Shown: positions 45,973 through 57,880 of the stretch, in pieces
Position numbering within the stretch: the stretch's first letter is position 1
Layout: each line of letters opens with the position of its first letter
Source: Arachnopeziza araneosa
Taxonomy: Eukaryota; Ascomycota; Leotiomycetes; Helotiales; Arachnopezizaceae
DNA: 64,000 nucleotides
Direction of reading: 5' to 3'
Assembly (NCBI GenBank): GCA_003988855.1
Contig: QYAI01000016.1
Location: 3,648 to 67,647, forward strand
Translations under genes and position numbers: made by a program
The notes under the pieces: generated by a model
What the model saw: only the letters and a program-made list of their open reading frames with translations
The model's database searches: none
What the model was told of the DNA's origin: nothing

Positions 45973-47226
45973 TCAACGGATTACTAGCCACAAAAAATTA
46001 CCTTGGGTGTTACAGAACCTTTGGATTCGTCCAAACAGATGCTCATCAGCTAACTTCTGGAGAGAATCGAACCGTGAACCAGTATTGCCGTAAATAGCAC
46101 AAGTCAGCCCGAGCGCCTCGAGTAACAGAAACTTGTCCAGATCGGAAATAGGGCCACTCATGAAAGAATGTACCAAACGGATCTGAGCAGTGTTTTCGTG
46201 GTCCTACTTGACCGTATGTGACAGGAGTCATGGTGTCCTCGTACGGCCACAGGCCTGATATCACCGCTTTCCAAGAGATCAATATTCGGAAAGCAGTAGA
46301 ATATCTTCCCAGAATTACAAAGGAAGCAAGTTGAAAAGGTTCAAAGAGAGATGCAGAAGTCTCAGCCACCCCGCAGCCATGGAGTCGTCATTCTTGATAC
46401 TGCCTGATAGGCTTCTGAAGGCTTTCTAAGATATCTGCACATCTAGGATAGGACCCACGGTCGATCTCCGGCTCTGACATATCCACGCTCCTGGGCAAAG
46501 AGGCTTCGTTCGCACTGCGCTTTCGAGGCTGAAGCAGGCCCATGAATAACGGTGCTCTGGTCAAAGAACTGTCGTTTGTGCAGCCTCCTCGTTCGTTTGG
46601 TGGGTTGGTTCTTGGATTAGCAATTGTTCGAGAATGTTGCTGAATGCAAGTCAAAGTTGAAGCGAGCAGGGCGAAGCGTTCCTCCAATTTCGAAGGGCCA
46701 ACTAAGAGTTTATTTTGTAACGGTGAAGAGCAAACTTGCTCGAATTCCTCCGATACCAAGTACTGTAGATAGAAAAGGATTCTACTTTGTGTTTCCGCGA
46801 TTTAGACGGTTTAAGACTGGTCGAAGGCCCGCAACTGAAGTCTGGTGCATCTCCCGAGGATACCAATACGCTGGTACACCCGAAATCTTCTCGACTACCT
46901 ACGTATGTCCTCACAAACCTCGAGGCCCAGCACTCTCTCGTTAAAACTTGCAAATACATGTTGACCTCAAGCTTACACGATGTGCTTGTCGGGGAGGCAT
47001 GTAGTTACCGTTGTTTCAAGATGTCTAGAATAGATTCAAACACTGGATTTCTCGCGCCATGATAGCGACTTTCGGGAAGGTTACACCAGCTAGGATCCTT
47101 CGCATCGAGCCTCATTCGCCTTGGCAGTCGCATCAATTGGACTTGTCTCGAAGCTTTGTTGATTTGGAAAGTTTTGTTGCATTTCGAAAAGTCCAATAAA
47201 TGAACTTTATAAAACTCATTGGCCAA
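45973..47226 (-). pseudogene. Multi-frame gene remnant, family unidentified
   Basis: Minus strand. Protein-like blocks change frame repeatedly. 47226-47005 (FSKCNKTFQINKASRQVQLM) and 46959-46702 (YVGSREDFGCTSVLVSSGD) precede a long frame from 46759 to 46046, which is cut by TGA at 46388-46390. That frame holds KLLVGPSKLEERFALLASTL and then SLFEPFQLASFVILGRYSTA. A shift near 46180 leads to MSGPISDLDKFLLLEALGLT, ending at 45973. The blocks read like one ordinary fungal protein that has lost its frame at least twice plus one stop. I cannot name the family. Confidence 0.55.
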
Positions 47227-47449
47227 ATGGATCCACCTCTTGAATCGTCTCCTTTTCTGCGCATGTGCTAGCTAGCACCACGCTAGTGGAGACGGCAACC
47301 GAATCACGATGCTCTGGAGATATGTATAATATCAAACTTCGCCGTTCGAATTTTGAGAATCATAGCTTTTATATACCAGTAACGTAGATCTTTCAAACTC
47401 ATATCAAGTCGTCAGGTCATCAATCATCTGCATCGTACTCTTCTAAAAC

Positions 47450-49064
47450 TTACGCAGCGCCCACCCCGCCATTTGTTTGTCCTTCTGGTAACAACCCTTC
47501 TTCAGCAAGCTCACCATGATCCATTCGCTTGAAGGCCATGTCAACTTGATGTTCCCAATCCGACCACGCAACAATGACCCACTCGATCGCACCAACCAAA
47601 TATAGCGCAATACACTGACCGACCCAAAGTCCAGCAAGTCCCCAACCATGAAACGCAAGCCAGATCCCAAGCGGTAGTGCGCCCATGTAGTAACTCACAA
47701 TGTTGACTATTGCACCGATGTGCTGTCTACCCATGCCCCTCAAACTTCCTCCGCACGAGCCATTCAGGCCGTCTGCAATCTGGAAAAGTGCAACATAAGG
47801 CATAACCTCAGCGGTAAGACGAATGACGTTGACATCATCGTTGAAGATTTTGGCGTAGAAGTCTTTCACGGCCATAAGAATGATTAGCACTAGAAGGCCC
47901 ATGAACATGCTCAGCCATGCTGCAACATTGGCTGCCCTCGCTGCACCCTTTGCATTCCTTGCTCCCAGCAAGTTTCCAACTCGTGCAGAAGCAGCAACAC
48001 CAATGCCAAATGGAATTGTGTTCATCACTTGATCAGTCGTCATAATCACACTCTGGGCTGCGAGAGGGATTGTGCCGAGTCGACCAGCGGCAAGAGCAAC
48101 GATTTCAAATGCCCACCATTCTGTACCAACGTGAACCACCCCGAGAATGGCCAGACGAGCAAAAGTCGACATGTTATGCAGACAAGCTCGAGACCAACCA
48201 CCCCAGCAGCGAGAGCCAGCAACGAAACGTGAATATAGGAGAAGGAGAATGAACGAGAGCCAGTAAGCGACACCGGTGGCTAAAGGTGCGCCGATGAGTT
48301 TCAAATCGAATGTATAAACGAAGAGATAGTTAAGCGCGGCGGATACTGGAGATGTGATCAAGAGGACATAAGTTCCAGGGCGCATGATTTCTAAAACAGT
48401 AAGATGAGATTTTTAAGGTGGGAGACAGGAACGTACCTTGGGCTTGGAGGTACTTCTTCATAGCTTCAAAATATATATATCCTAGTCCACCAGGTATGAG
48501 AGCAGTCAAGAATTGGGCGCTGTCGATGCAGATATATTCCTCCTGTCCTAAAAGCCGGAAAACCGGTGCAGAGCATGCCCAAAGGATTGCAACAGGTATA
48601 TAAAATGCAGTCAGAACGATGAACGATCGTTGGAGCAGCACTCCAAGATCATGAGGATTCTTGCTTCCAGTAAAGGTAGAAGATGCCAGTGTATCTAGAG
48701 CCGTTGATCCTCCCAATGCAATGAGCCAGGCCGTAGACATGGCAAACATGTAGCTGAAGGCCGCTGTAGCGAGAGCTTCGGGACTCAATCGTCCTACGAT
48801 CAGAACTGAGAAGGTTTGTAAAGAGTTCTGGAGCGTATATGCCAATATCACCGGAACCGAGCCGCGGAGGAGGAGGAGGAACTCGGCAAACCATAGCTTC
48901 GCGACTGGTTCATTTTCGTCGTACTCGTAGGTCTCTCCCTCTGTGGTAATTTCGTTATCGGCAGGCTTTGGAAGGAGGGCAGATCGCTCGTTTGGCTGAG
49001 ACGAGGATGCTTTCGTGTGAAAGAATTTTGGTAGCCATGTCTTTGTATCATTGGGTTCGTCCAT
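47450..49064 (-). CDS. MATE-family multidrug/toxic compound efflux transporter
   Basis: Two exons (49064-48437 and 48390-47450) give 522 aa with about 12 membrane spans. Hydrophilic N-terminus (~60 aa, Ser-rich). First half: SVPVILAYTLQNSLQTFSVL, then GRLSPEALATAAF and ALDTLASSTFTGS. Second half: GTIPLAAQSVIMTTDQVMNT, then GIGVAASARVGNLLGA, matching the two MatE repeats. A 46-nt phase-1 intron joins KKYLQAQE to IMRPGTYVLL. Predicted function: H+- or Na+-coupled export of organic cations or metabolites at the plasma or vacuolar membrane. No secondary-metabolite cluster adjoins it. Confidence 0.93.
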
Positions 49065-50130
49065 TGCGTTATACTGTGCTTGTTAATTGCAATTGAATGC
49101 TACCGAAACATTGAAGGTATATAGGAACAAGATAAGACGATAGGGAAGACTTCTCCATATCAAATACTTGGCCTGCCGTGCAGAATCTGCGATATCTCTG
49201 ATTTGCACAAGTACATGTGGTATGTATGACATGACTTGGACAGGGACATGATTCGGTGACAAAGAGGTAAGTAAAGCGATTGAACAGCTCTTGGTGCACC
49301 TGTGGCCAATAAGATGTTCTGGCCGTTGAGTGGAATCTAGACTGGCAGTGCAGATGTGGATTCGACCTGATGCGCGCGGCGATTGATATGTGAATTGAGT
49401 AAGGTCGAGTCGCTTTTGGTGCCGAGATCTTCTTATCTACGGCCCTTCGATTCGCGGGAGGAAATAGCGCTCACGTGCTGCCCTGTTCTCGGTACGTAAA
49501 TGGTGACCTTGCGTTTTTACACATTCTTACCTACCTACTGATTCAACACCACGAGTGAAGTCAAGAGCTTCACGGCAAAAATGCAGCCCTTTTTTTGGTC
49601 TTCGGTACCAATTCCCATCTGGACGCCACCCTCGCGACAATCACGCAGAACAGGTCTGATGCTCTAATTGACCCTCCTATCAAGCCGCTGGCGGTTTATC
49701 CAGCGATTGACGAGTGCATGGTGTCAGAGATAAATCCGGGGATGTAGGCGATGCCGTTTCATCAGCAGATCAGATGGGGAATCTTGAGACGAAAGAACGA
49801 AGCGAGAGAGATGTTGGGCTACGATTTTGTAAGACGAGGCGATTTGATATGGTGAGGCATTTCCTATCACATTCGAAACTGGGTTGCCGCTGCTGCGGTT
49901 GGAACTTCCAAAGGAGAGACACTAGAGAGAAGTATAAAGTCTCCATGTTCAGTATCCATCCTCCTCCTCATCAACTTCCTTAATTCCTCTTCGTATCCAT
50001 CTTCCATTCTTTACCGCAGGTCGGCTATAATACCTTTACACTCATTCATTCTTCCAAATCACTTCAATATTAGCTATATTCGTTCTTTCAGAGTATACAC
50101 AGACTTTCATCTCAACTCCATTCATTCAAA
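49065..50130. other. 1.1-kb divergent promoter region (MATE / small secreted protein)
   Basis: Contains AAGTATAAAG near 49929 and CTATAATA near 50026, TATA-like for the small secreted gene. An 89-codon frame at 49714-49983 has no motif and is not accepted. Confidence 0.5.
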
Positions 50131-50457
50131 ATGCAATTCACCACAATCATTCTCTCCCTCTTCGCAGCCACTGCACTGGCAGCCCCAAGTGGCTCCCTCG
50201 CTGCCCGTGAAGAGGTCGCTGAAGTCTTCGCCCGAGCCCTCGTCAACAGCGGGCGTCCTGTCTCTTCTGGAGCGTGCTGTATCGCCGACACGAACAAGAA
50301 GGGAGATGTCTGCACCAATGCTAAAGGTGGAAAGGGCGTCTGCGCTGTTGCTGATACTGCTGGCTGTAAGTTGGATCCGATTTTATGTTCCCCGTAAGAC
50401 AATAGCGGAAATTGATATTCTTTGATACTAGGCGATGCTGCGTTGACTTGTGTCTAA
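50131..50457 (+). CDS. Small secreted six-cysteine protein (effector candidate)
   Basis: Two exons (50131-50365, 50432-50457) encode 86 aa. Signal peptide MQFTTIILSLFAATALAAP is followed by a ~25-aa acidic propeptide. The mature C-terminal part has six Cys at 49, 50, 61, 71, 79 and 85 (CC-x10-C-x9-C-x7-C-x5-C). The 66-nt intron has a GTAAGT donor, and its phase-1 join puts Cys79 at the junction. Without splicing the frame ends early, at 89 aa with a different tail. Size, export signal and Cys density fit the small secreted proteins of plant-associated and saprotrophic fungi. The spacing is not that of hydrophobins, which have eight Cys. Function unknown. Confidence 0.8.
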
Positions 50458-50909
50458 ACCCGTGGTTAAGATAGTGCTTGGTGATGTCTCGGACAAATCT
50501 TGAAAAATCTATGATTTTAGATAACTTTGATGTATCATATTTTGAGACGGTACCCAATTTGAATCTTGCACCGGCCATTTTGTTCATCCATTGGTCTAGT
50601 GATCGTCAAGTTCATGTGAAACTCTTTGCTTACGCAAATTAATTGACCTATTCCATTCAAGAACAACACAAGATCTTCTTATCCAGCTCTAGTTCTCCTC
50701 CTCCTCGGACTCTTCCCGTATCTCAAAGAAATACAAAATGTGTGTAGAGCACTAGGATGGTTGAATCATCTCCATCTTGACTGGGCGACCAGAGGTATTC
50801 AGTTTCATGTTTTGATTGAATCTGGAGACTTTGTCTCACCATCTATCCTACACAACTCCAACACTTACGAAACTCCACCGCCCATCTCCCATCTGAAATT
50901 CCAACTCCA
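50458..50909. other. Convergent intergenic region
   Basis: AT-rich 3' flanks; nothing recognised. Confidence 0.5.
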
Positions 50910-52913
50910 TCACAATTCATTACGAAGGCCGCTCGGTGTCGGCACAGGACGACGAGCAGCATCAGAAGATTTCATTTGCGAGTCTACTCCACCTTCACGA
51001 CTCGAGTTGTGCTTCTCAACTGGTTGCCGTATCACTCCTCCAGCCGAGAACCTGCCTCCCTCCTCGGTCCTCGCACCCGGAACAGTGCCGTTCTGCTGCA
51101 ATTTCATCTTCATGATCTCCTGGGCGGCGTTGGGAGCGTACATCTCGCTGCCGGATCGTCGGCGTAGGTGTAATTGACTGGGTTGGTGATAATTCTGGTT
51201 CGGCGGATACCATCTGTTGCTGTTGCCGTTGGGAGGATCATAGCTTGCAGGTGGCTGTGGATGCAGCATTGTTTGCTCGTACCTTCTCGATGGAGGGATC
51301 CAATTCTCATCATCTGGAACTCTTCTACTCTCGGAAGATGGGTGGGTGGGTGGATTGGATGACGTTCCGTGTGACGAGGAGCGCTGTCTCTCTCTTGTTA
51401 GAGACGGAGTGTTTTGTGGCTGTTGGAGGCGTGAATTGGACGAAGATTCATTTGAAGAGGAACGCTGTACACCATTGTTCGAAGGTATAGGTTTTTGCAG
51501 CTGCTGTGGTCTTTTCGCCTGCGGATGGCTAGATGAAGGAGGAGGAAACATCACCATGCTGGGCAATTTTCGTTGGTACTGCAAACCAGGTATCACATTC
51601 GAGGAAGCAATAGCACCGTCCGAGTATGGAGGCATACTCTTTCGTCGTTGTTGAGGCAAAGCAGCATGTCCTGAGGGAATACCAGCGCTATTAACATGGA
51701 GTAAAGTGTCTGGTTGTTGTTTTGGTTGTGAAGGTCTTCCCGATATGGAAGAGCTCAAGGCGCCTGGTAGATATGACTTCGACTGCCCTGAACGATTCTC
51801 GCCTGCATCGTGTAGTTTTTGTTTCTTGGTAGGGGGCTGAGATCCAGAATCCACTTGTGAGAACGGTCTTTTCTGCTGGCCAATAGAAAATACCTGCTGA
51901 GATTTTGGTCCTGGCCGTTTTATTGCTTCACGTATCAGAGTCTCAATAGGATTAGATGGTACCGAAACTCTTCGTCTTTGCGGTTCTCTAGCATCAAGAA
52001 TCGGCCGACCTCCACGGCAAACGTGATTGCCTGAACGTGGCAATATACAGGTTCCAAGCTGTTGCGGTTCACTTGCATTTGAGACCTGTCGGGTGTTATC
52101 TGGACTCTCTGAACGTGATCGATTCGAACCAGGTTGGTACTTGATATACTTGAGAGCTATCTGAAACGGCTCAAAATCCATAGAGAATCCGTTCAGATGT
52201 TTCAAAATCTTTTCAATATACCATCGAGGACATTTCAGCTGGATCAGACGAGACAATCCCTTGGTCCAACGATCGTACTCCATCTTGTTGGTCTCTTTCA
52301 AGTTGATAAGCCCGTCTACAGTATTACGGGGGTCAAAGTAAAAGGCTACTTTGACACGAGCCATGGGGAGTCTGCTATCAACTATTCTTGCTTCGATTGT
52401 CTGATATGTTCTTACACGCTCAGCGCCATAGTAGTGGTGTATCTTCATGTCGTCCTGTCGGTCTACCTTGACCAGGTAACCAAAGACCCAGAGATTTGTG
52501 GAATTGGCCTCATCAATCTTGGTACTCGGTGAGGGCATGAGGTAATGAGCGACAGGATCCATGTTGCCCGTGAAATACGCTTTTCGTAGATTTGCTTTGC
52601 CTGCTCAAGACGTCAGCGAGTATCCAAGGTCGCGAGATGAAAGCCTACCTAGAACATTGATGTGAAATCGGAAGCCTTTCAAACCGCCAAATCCAATCAG
52701 TTGGGCACTCTTGAAGTTGGCCGCGAATTCGTCGAAGTTGTAATGGTGGTCATAAACAAAGTGTATGATGTGTGTCCGTCCAGTAAGTGGTGGAAGCGCA
52801 GCTCCCAGTGGCCCGCCACGAAGGAGATGGTCTGTTTGATGAATGCTCATGATTGCAACAGCAAGAACTCGAGTTGAGCTCGTGTCGTGTGGCGGTTGTT
52901 CCCGCAACTGCAA
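50910..52913 (-). CDS. Unknown protein with ordered N-terminus and Q/P/S-rich tail
   Basis: Two exons (52913-52649 and 52600-50910) give 651 aa; the 48-nt phase-1 intron joins FRFHINVLG to KANLRKAYFTGNMDP. The first ~240 residues look folded (THIIHFVYDHHYNFDEFAAN; NLWVFGYLVKVDRQDDM; RVKVAFYFDPRNTVDGLINL). The rest is disordered, rich in Gln, Pro, Ser and Arg, with a KRPFSQ/PPTKKQKL nuclear-signal-like patch near the middle. No known domain recognised. Nuclear location is inferred from the basic patch. Met22 is an alternative start. Confidence 0.7.
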
Positions 52914-54212
52914 TGTTGAGGTGCGGCTGTTTTTGGAGGTGGTCGTCGTCGAGAGTGTTGCGGTCGATTAATTCCTGATCGTCCTCGAAGAAATAACTCT
53001 TCTTGAGATATGACTGTCGTTGAAGGAGAGAGAAAGTTCGAGTTGTTGTTCAGAAAGTCCCAGAATCGACTCTCTTTTCATGATCTCACCTAATTCACCT
53101 TGCATTCACCTCCTCGAATTTGATCTCACCTTTCACCACTAATGTCTGAGAAACCAAAGATCATGACTACAATTATAACATGATGCTAAACATAGAGCTC
53201 ACCATCCCATCAGCCGGATTCGAATTATGATTTTGAGAAAATATAAATTAGAATCGGCCTCGAAGGATTCTTCAAAGCCGCAAGAAATATTTACACTCCC
53301 GAAAATGCCATATAACGCCTCGATTCCTCCATACACGGAACGAGATTCCAGACCGCGCCTCAAACGTTGACCATCAAAACGCCGACCCTTCACGATCCGA
53401 AATTCCACTGGTCAATATACGTGGGCATCTCCACGCGGAGGTGATGCGTGGGAATAGCAACTGATCCCCAGGAGCCAAAACAACTGGATAAACAGTCCAG
53501 CTCGAGGGACCCAGAGAGATCAAGCGGACGAAGGTTGGAATCTCCACCTGCTGAGAGAGCACGAGGAGCGGCGCCGGAAAACGCCTCATTCACACCGCCA
53601 TTCACTTCCAGATGTCGGACGGGTATATCCTCATCTCCTCCCAGACCTAACTTCGAGTCAACGAGAACATGATGGATCGGTGGAGACGATTTCTACGGGA
53701 GCGGGGCGGGGATGTTGCGGCGCGGACGCTAGCCATCTAGGAAACTTTCAGAACACCGCATCAGTAGGCTTCCCATATCTGCAACCACCCCCATCCTACA
53801 GCTTGGGATAGACTGTGCGGTGCTGTTCTCCAGTCACTTGGACTTTATTGTACGGCTATTGTCCGAGAATTCAACCTCTTCAGAGAGGAAGAAGGAATCA
53901 TGGTGTTTCAAGTAGAGTGATAGAAAGTAAACAAGGTCACGTGTCAAGTCAAGCGAAGAAAGTCATTCAATGGCAAAAGGATGTCATTGAAATCCGTCGG
54001 GCCGGCTAGTTGACAGGAACATGCTTCAATAAATGTGCTCTTTCATCATCCCCTCCAATAAACTCAAATATGTCATCCCAAAATCCAATACCATACAAAG
54101 CTCACTCCTCCTCCAATCATTAAGTAGTGTATGGGTCAATCAGATACTAGAATTCTCAAAGCAGCCATCCTAATTTCCTCGTCAATCATCCAACCGACTG
54201 GTCCCACATTTC
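52914..54212. other. 1.3-kb intergenic region
   Basis: Short frames on both strands at 53199-53672 overlap one another with no motif. Nothing else recognised. Confidence 0.5.
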
Positions 54213-55032
54213 TCAGATATCAAGGAGGTCGCTGGGGGCGAGACGAGCGAGTTGAAAGGATAAAGCGCAGGTGCTTGGAGGAGACTTCTTGAAGGCCTGC
54301 ATGGTGGCGTGGATGTTTGCGTCGGTAATCTCGGTTTGGCCAAGACCGTTGCTCCAAGCAGCACCGATAGCCTCACTAGTGGTGTCCCACTTCCAAAAAT
54401 TAGCATATTGGGTTATGTTTTGGGAAGAAATGAAGATGTATTGGCCTGTGTCAGGAGAGTATCATTTAAGAAGTCTACCAAATGAGAGTGGAAGACAATA
54501 GTGTAGCGGATCTTGGAAAACTTACAATAGCCTTGATATGGATGGACTTCAAACCCTTGCCCCAGATAGCATCATCAGGAATGTTGGTACGGCGGAGGAA
54601 GTAGCCGCGCTCGAGGTTGTGGAACTCGTCACGGACATTCTCGGCGAGAGTACGACGGTTGGCAACGTTGGCATTGAGCATGAAGACCTCCTGAGCAACA
54701 GCACCGGAATTTCCGTCATCTTCGACACGGGAGAGAGAGACACGAACTGGAATCAGGTCTTGGACGACTCCATTCTGGATAGGAGTCTCGTCGAGGCTGT
54801 GCTCCTCATGAAAATCAGCGGCGCCGTCCTTGTTGGGCATGAGCTGAGCAGGCTTCTGTACTGCACCGTTTGGAGGAGAATTGGTTCCGGCCATTTTTCG
54901 GGAACGGAGTGGCAAGTTGTTGGTGGGAGGTTGATGATGAGAAGTTGCGACTTTGAGAGCACTCAGGAGCAGTTCGCGAATGGGATCGCGCGATGAACTG
55001 AATGAGTCTTCTGAGGAAGCTGCTGAACTCAT
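54213..55032 (-). CDS. Unknown two-exon protein with a frame conflict at the junction
   Basis: Exon 1 (55032-54526, 169 codons) contains EVFMLNANVANRRTLAENVR and DEFHNLERGYFLRRTNIPDD. It ends at a strong GTAAGT donor in phase 0. Exon 2 (54445-54213) clearly codes in one frame (QYIFISSQNITQYANFWKWD, then SEAIGAAWSNGLGQTEITDA) to TGA. That frame needs a phase-1 entry from the only good acceptor (ACACAG), so the parts do not join in frame by one nt. Either a nucleotide is lost at the junction, the splice is unusual, or the gene is newly broken. Met47 at 54894 is an alternative start. Family not recognised. Confidence 0.6.
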
Positions 55033-55605
55033 GGTTATTTTAGGAAGGGGAAAGAGCCTTCAATATATAGAAATTTGAGCCACAGAGTAGACCTTGAAAT
55101 ACGTGTGACTAATACGCATCACAGTTCAGAAATAAGACTTCTTTGAATGCATCTAACGAATGCATACTTGTTTGTTGACCCACTCCGTCTTTCTGTAAAA
55201 AGCTGGATCATATTTCGACATGAATTCTTTCAATAAATCCAGTGTTTGTACAACTTGATAGAAATGGATGCCAGCATCTGCATCTTGCAGATGTCATCTT
55301 GCCGCAGGGAAAGCATAAAGCAACTTGCTTGAGGCTTTTGATAAAGGGAAAAAATTCGCCATATAGGGGTTGAAAGCAAAGGATATATGAGCATCCAACT
55401 TGGCAATTACACCAGAGTGTTGCAAACAGCGGCTATTCGCACATAAAAAATTTGAACGACACAGTTAGAAAAGCAAGCTAAGGGTTGGGACAGGTCTTGA
55501 GCCTTTCTTCCTAGTGTAAAGACCAACAGAGGAACTTGACACACGGACTCTCTAAGTTTGATGCCTTCCCTTTATGGCATACATTGACCTACATTGTGAC
55601 TTCAC
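55033..55605. other. Intergenic, no feature recognised
   Basis: Upstream of the unknown gene and downstream of the RecQ gene. Nothing recognised. Confidence 0.55.
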
Positions 55606-57184
55606 TTAATCGTAGCCTTCATACCCCTGATTGTAGGCACCCATCTCCCTTTGCGTGCTTACCCATTCTTCACTCTGCAGGCCGTATTCTTTTGCCTTCT
55701 TGAGAGCAGTCGCATTCTTATGCCAGTCGCACGCATACTCACATTCTGGGATCTTCTCTTCGCCAAAATACCTGCAGATCAAATGATGTCTACAGGTGTT
55801 TGTATCCTCGCAATAATCCACAAGCGCTTGCAAGCTCTTGGCCCGGGCTACGAGGTTCGACTGTTCTTTTGTTGCATCCTTGCTCATGCGGCTGTATGCT
55901 CGATCCCGATCCTCCCGACTGTAATACATGATGCATATGCTGGCTTTGCCATCCCGTCCTGCACGGCCAGCTTCCTGGTAGAAACCTTCAAAGGATTTCG
56001 GCAGCTGCCAGTGAACAACAAACCTAACATTTTCCTTGTCAATCCCCATGCCAAAGGCTGTGGTCGCCACTATCACATCATATCCTTTATCATTATTGAC
56101 CCAACGCTGCAAGGTTTCGTTCTTCTCCTCGTTGCGGAGACCTGCATGGTAAGGCTTCGCCCCGATTCCGCTGGCTCGCAAGCGGGCAGCCAATGTTTCG
56201 CAGTCCTGCCTGAAAATCGTGTAGATGATTCCGGATACGTTGTCCACTCTTTCCCCTGCAGCTTCAATTTCTGCTCGTCGCTGCATATTCTCGGCCCGGC
56301 GCTTGTGAACTCCCCTGAGCCAACCAAGAAAATCTTGGTAGTAGTCTTCCTCATCATTTTTAAACCTGACTTCGTAATGTAGATTCTTTCGACTGGTCGT
56401 CATAGTAAACACTTTCAAGTTGGCATCATTCAGACCGAGGACGCTGATGATATCTTCTCTCACCTGTTTCGTGGCTGTTGCTGTCAGACAGATGATAGGT
56501 ACGTCAGGGAACTGGTCCCGGAACCAACGCAGCCCCTTGAACGAAGGCCGGAAGTCGTGACCCCATTCCGAAATGCAATGAGCCTCATCGACAGCTATCC
56601 TGGCTAATTCTCTTTGCTCATGCACCAATTTCAAGTGCCTGCGAAAGTTGTCAGTGGCACACTGCTCCGGCGTGACATAAAGCAGGCGAGTTAGAGGGTG
56701 GCCTGTCTCTAAATCCTGCAGCAAACGCTTTTTCACTTCATAGGGTGTATTTCCATTGATCGAACCTGCTTCAATATCTGCAGCTCGAAGGGCATTGACT
56801 TGGTCGGTCTGCACTATGTAAGCAACCGGAATATCAAACGGAGCAGTCCATACCATCAAGGAAAGAAGGGGGGAGATGACAATCGTAACTGCAAGAACTG
56901 TTAGCTTGAGACGGGAAATCAAGACTTAAGCACTTGCTCCCATGGTCTATGACAGCAGGCAACTGAAAGCATAAGCTCTTTCCGAAGCCCGTCGCCGCCT
57001 GGACAAAAACATCATTCCCAGCCAAGGCGCACTCAATGACATTGCGTTGGAGCGGTCTGTGAGAGGAGTCAGCACATGTTTCCTGCAGAGATGTGGTAGC
57101 AAACCTGAACGTGGTCCTCTTGAACTTCCGTCTCAGGGTAAAATCTATGTCCACACAGGAGTCGGTCCTGGAGAGAGGCGGCAT
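55606..57184 (-). CDS. RecQ-family DNA helicase, short form
   Basis: Three exons (57184-57105, 57056-56938, 56888-55606) give 493 aa. Helicase motifs in order: FRPLQRNVIECALAGNDV (motif 0), TGFGKS (Walker A), ITIVISPLLSLM, VDEAHCISEWGHDFR (DEAH box), ICLTATATKQV, FGMGIDKENVRFVVHW and QEAGRAGRDG. The RecQ zinc-binding segment (CRHHLICRYFGEEKIPEC, then CDWH) follows, and the protein stops ~40 residues later, without room for winged-helix RQC or HRDC domains. It resembles short fungal RecQ enzymes, not the long Sgs1/QDE3 type. Predicted role: 3'-5' unwinding in repair. Intron 2 (56937-56889) is GC-AG with a GCAAGT donor; its join gives DHGITIVISP. The intron 1 donor is GTTTGC. Confidence 0.92.
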
Positions 57185-57399
57185 CTTGTCGACTACACGT
57201 GATCTATCGATGGCCGATTTCCAATTGTCCTCGAGCTTTTGGTCGCGTTCGAGGTCGAGGTGTCTGGAAAGTAGTGTTCATTCTCGAGGGGAGTTTGTGA
57301 GATATATGCACGTCGAGGATCGAGGATCGAGCCTCGTAGAACTCTGCTCTATTTGTGTCGTGGTTGAAGAAGTCAGGTCCCCGTCACGTTTACCAGGTG

Positions 57400-57421
57400 G
57401 TGTGTGTGTGTGTGTGTGTGT
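57400..57421. repeat. (GT)n microsatellite
   Basis: Eleven GT units about 215 bp upstream of the RecQ start. Confidence 0.95.
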
Positions 57422-57805
57422 ACGGGAGCCGAGAATGCTGGTGAAGCTTCTGAACACGGAGGCAGCTACGACAGAACAGCATTTCACAGACTGTTTACTA
57501 ATCTTGCCTCAGGCATGGAAATTCATGATGAAACTATTGTTTGCTATTCGGATCATTGGGCAGTGTTGATTGAGCCGGTGAGGAGAGACTTACTCAACTT
57601 ACTGTGAGAACTGATTGACTCCCTCTGGAAATTGAAGACGGTCTTCGCTTGACTAATGTGCTCTGTGTTGACACGAAGACTCGCGCTGACTGGCTCGTCT
57701 CGCCGGTGCGCTTTCTGCACTTTTTGAAGGCATCATGGTCTCCCTCTCTCACGGAGAAGAAAGTCTTTCCTCTCTCCCGTCTGCAACTTTCTTCTCCCCA
57801 CCAGA

Positions 57806-57880
57806 TGCAGTACAGTACAGTACAGTACAGTGCAGTGCAGTACAGTACAGTGCAGTACAGTGCAGTACAGTGCAGTGCAG
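57806..57880. repeat. (T[A/G]CAG)15 pentanucleotide array
   Basis: Fifteen exact pentamers, each TACAG or TGCAG, in the order G A A A A G G A A G A G A G G at position 2. No other position varies. Confidence 0.95.
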
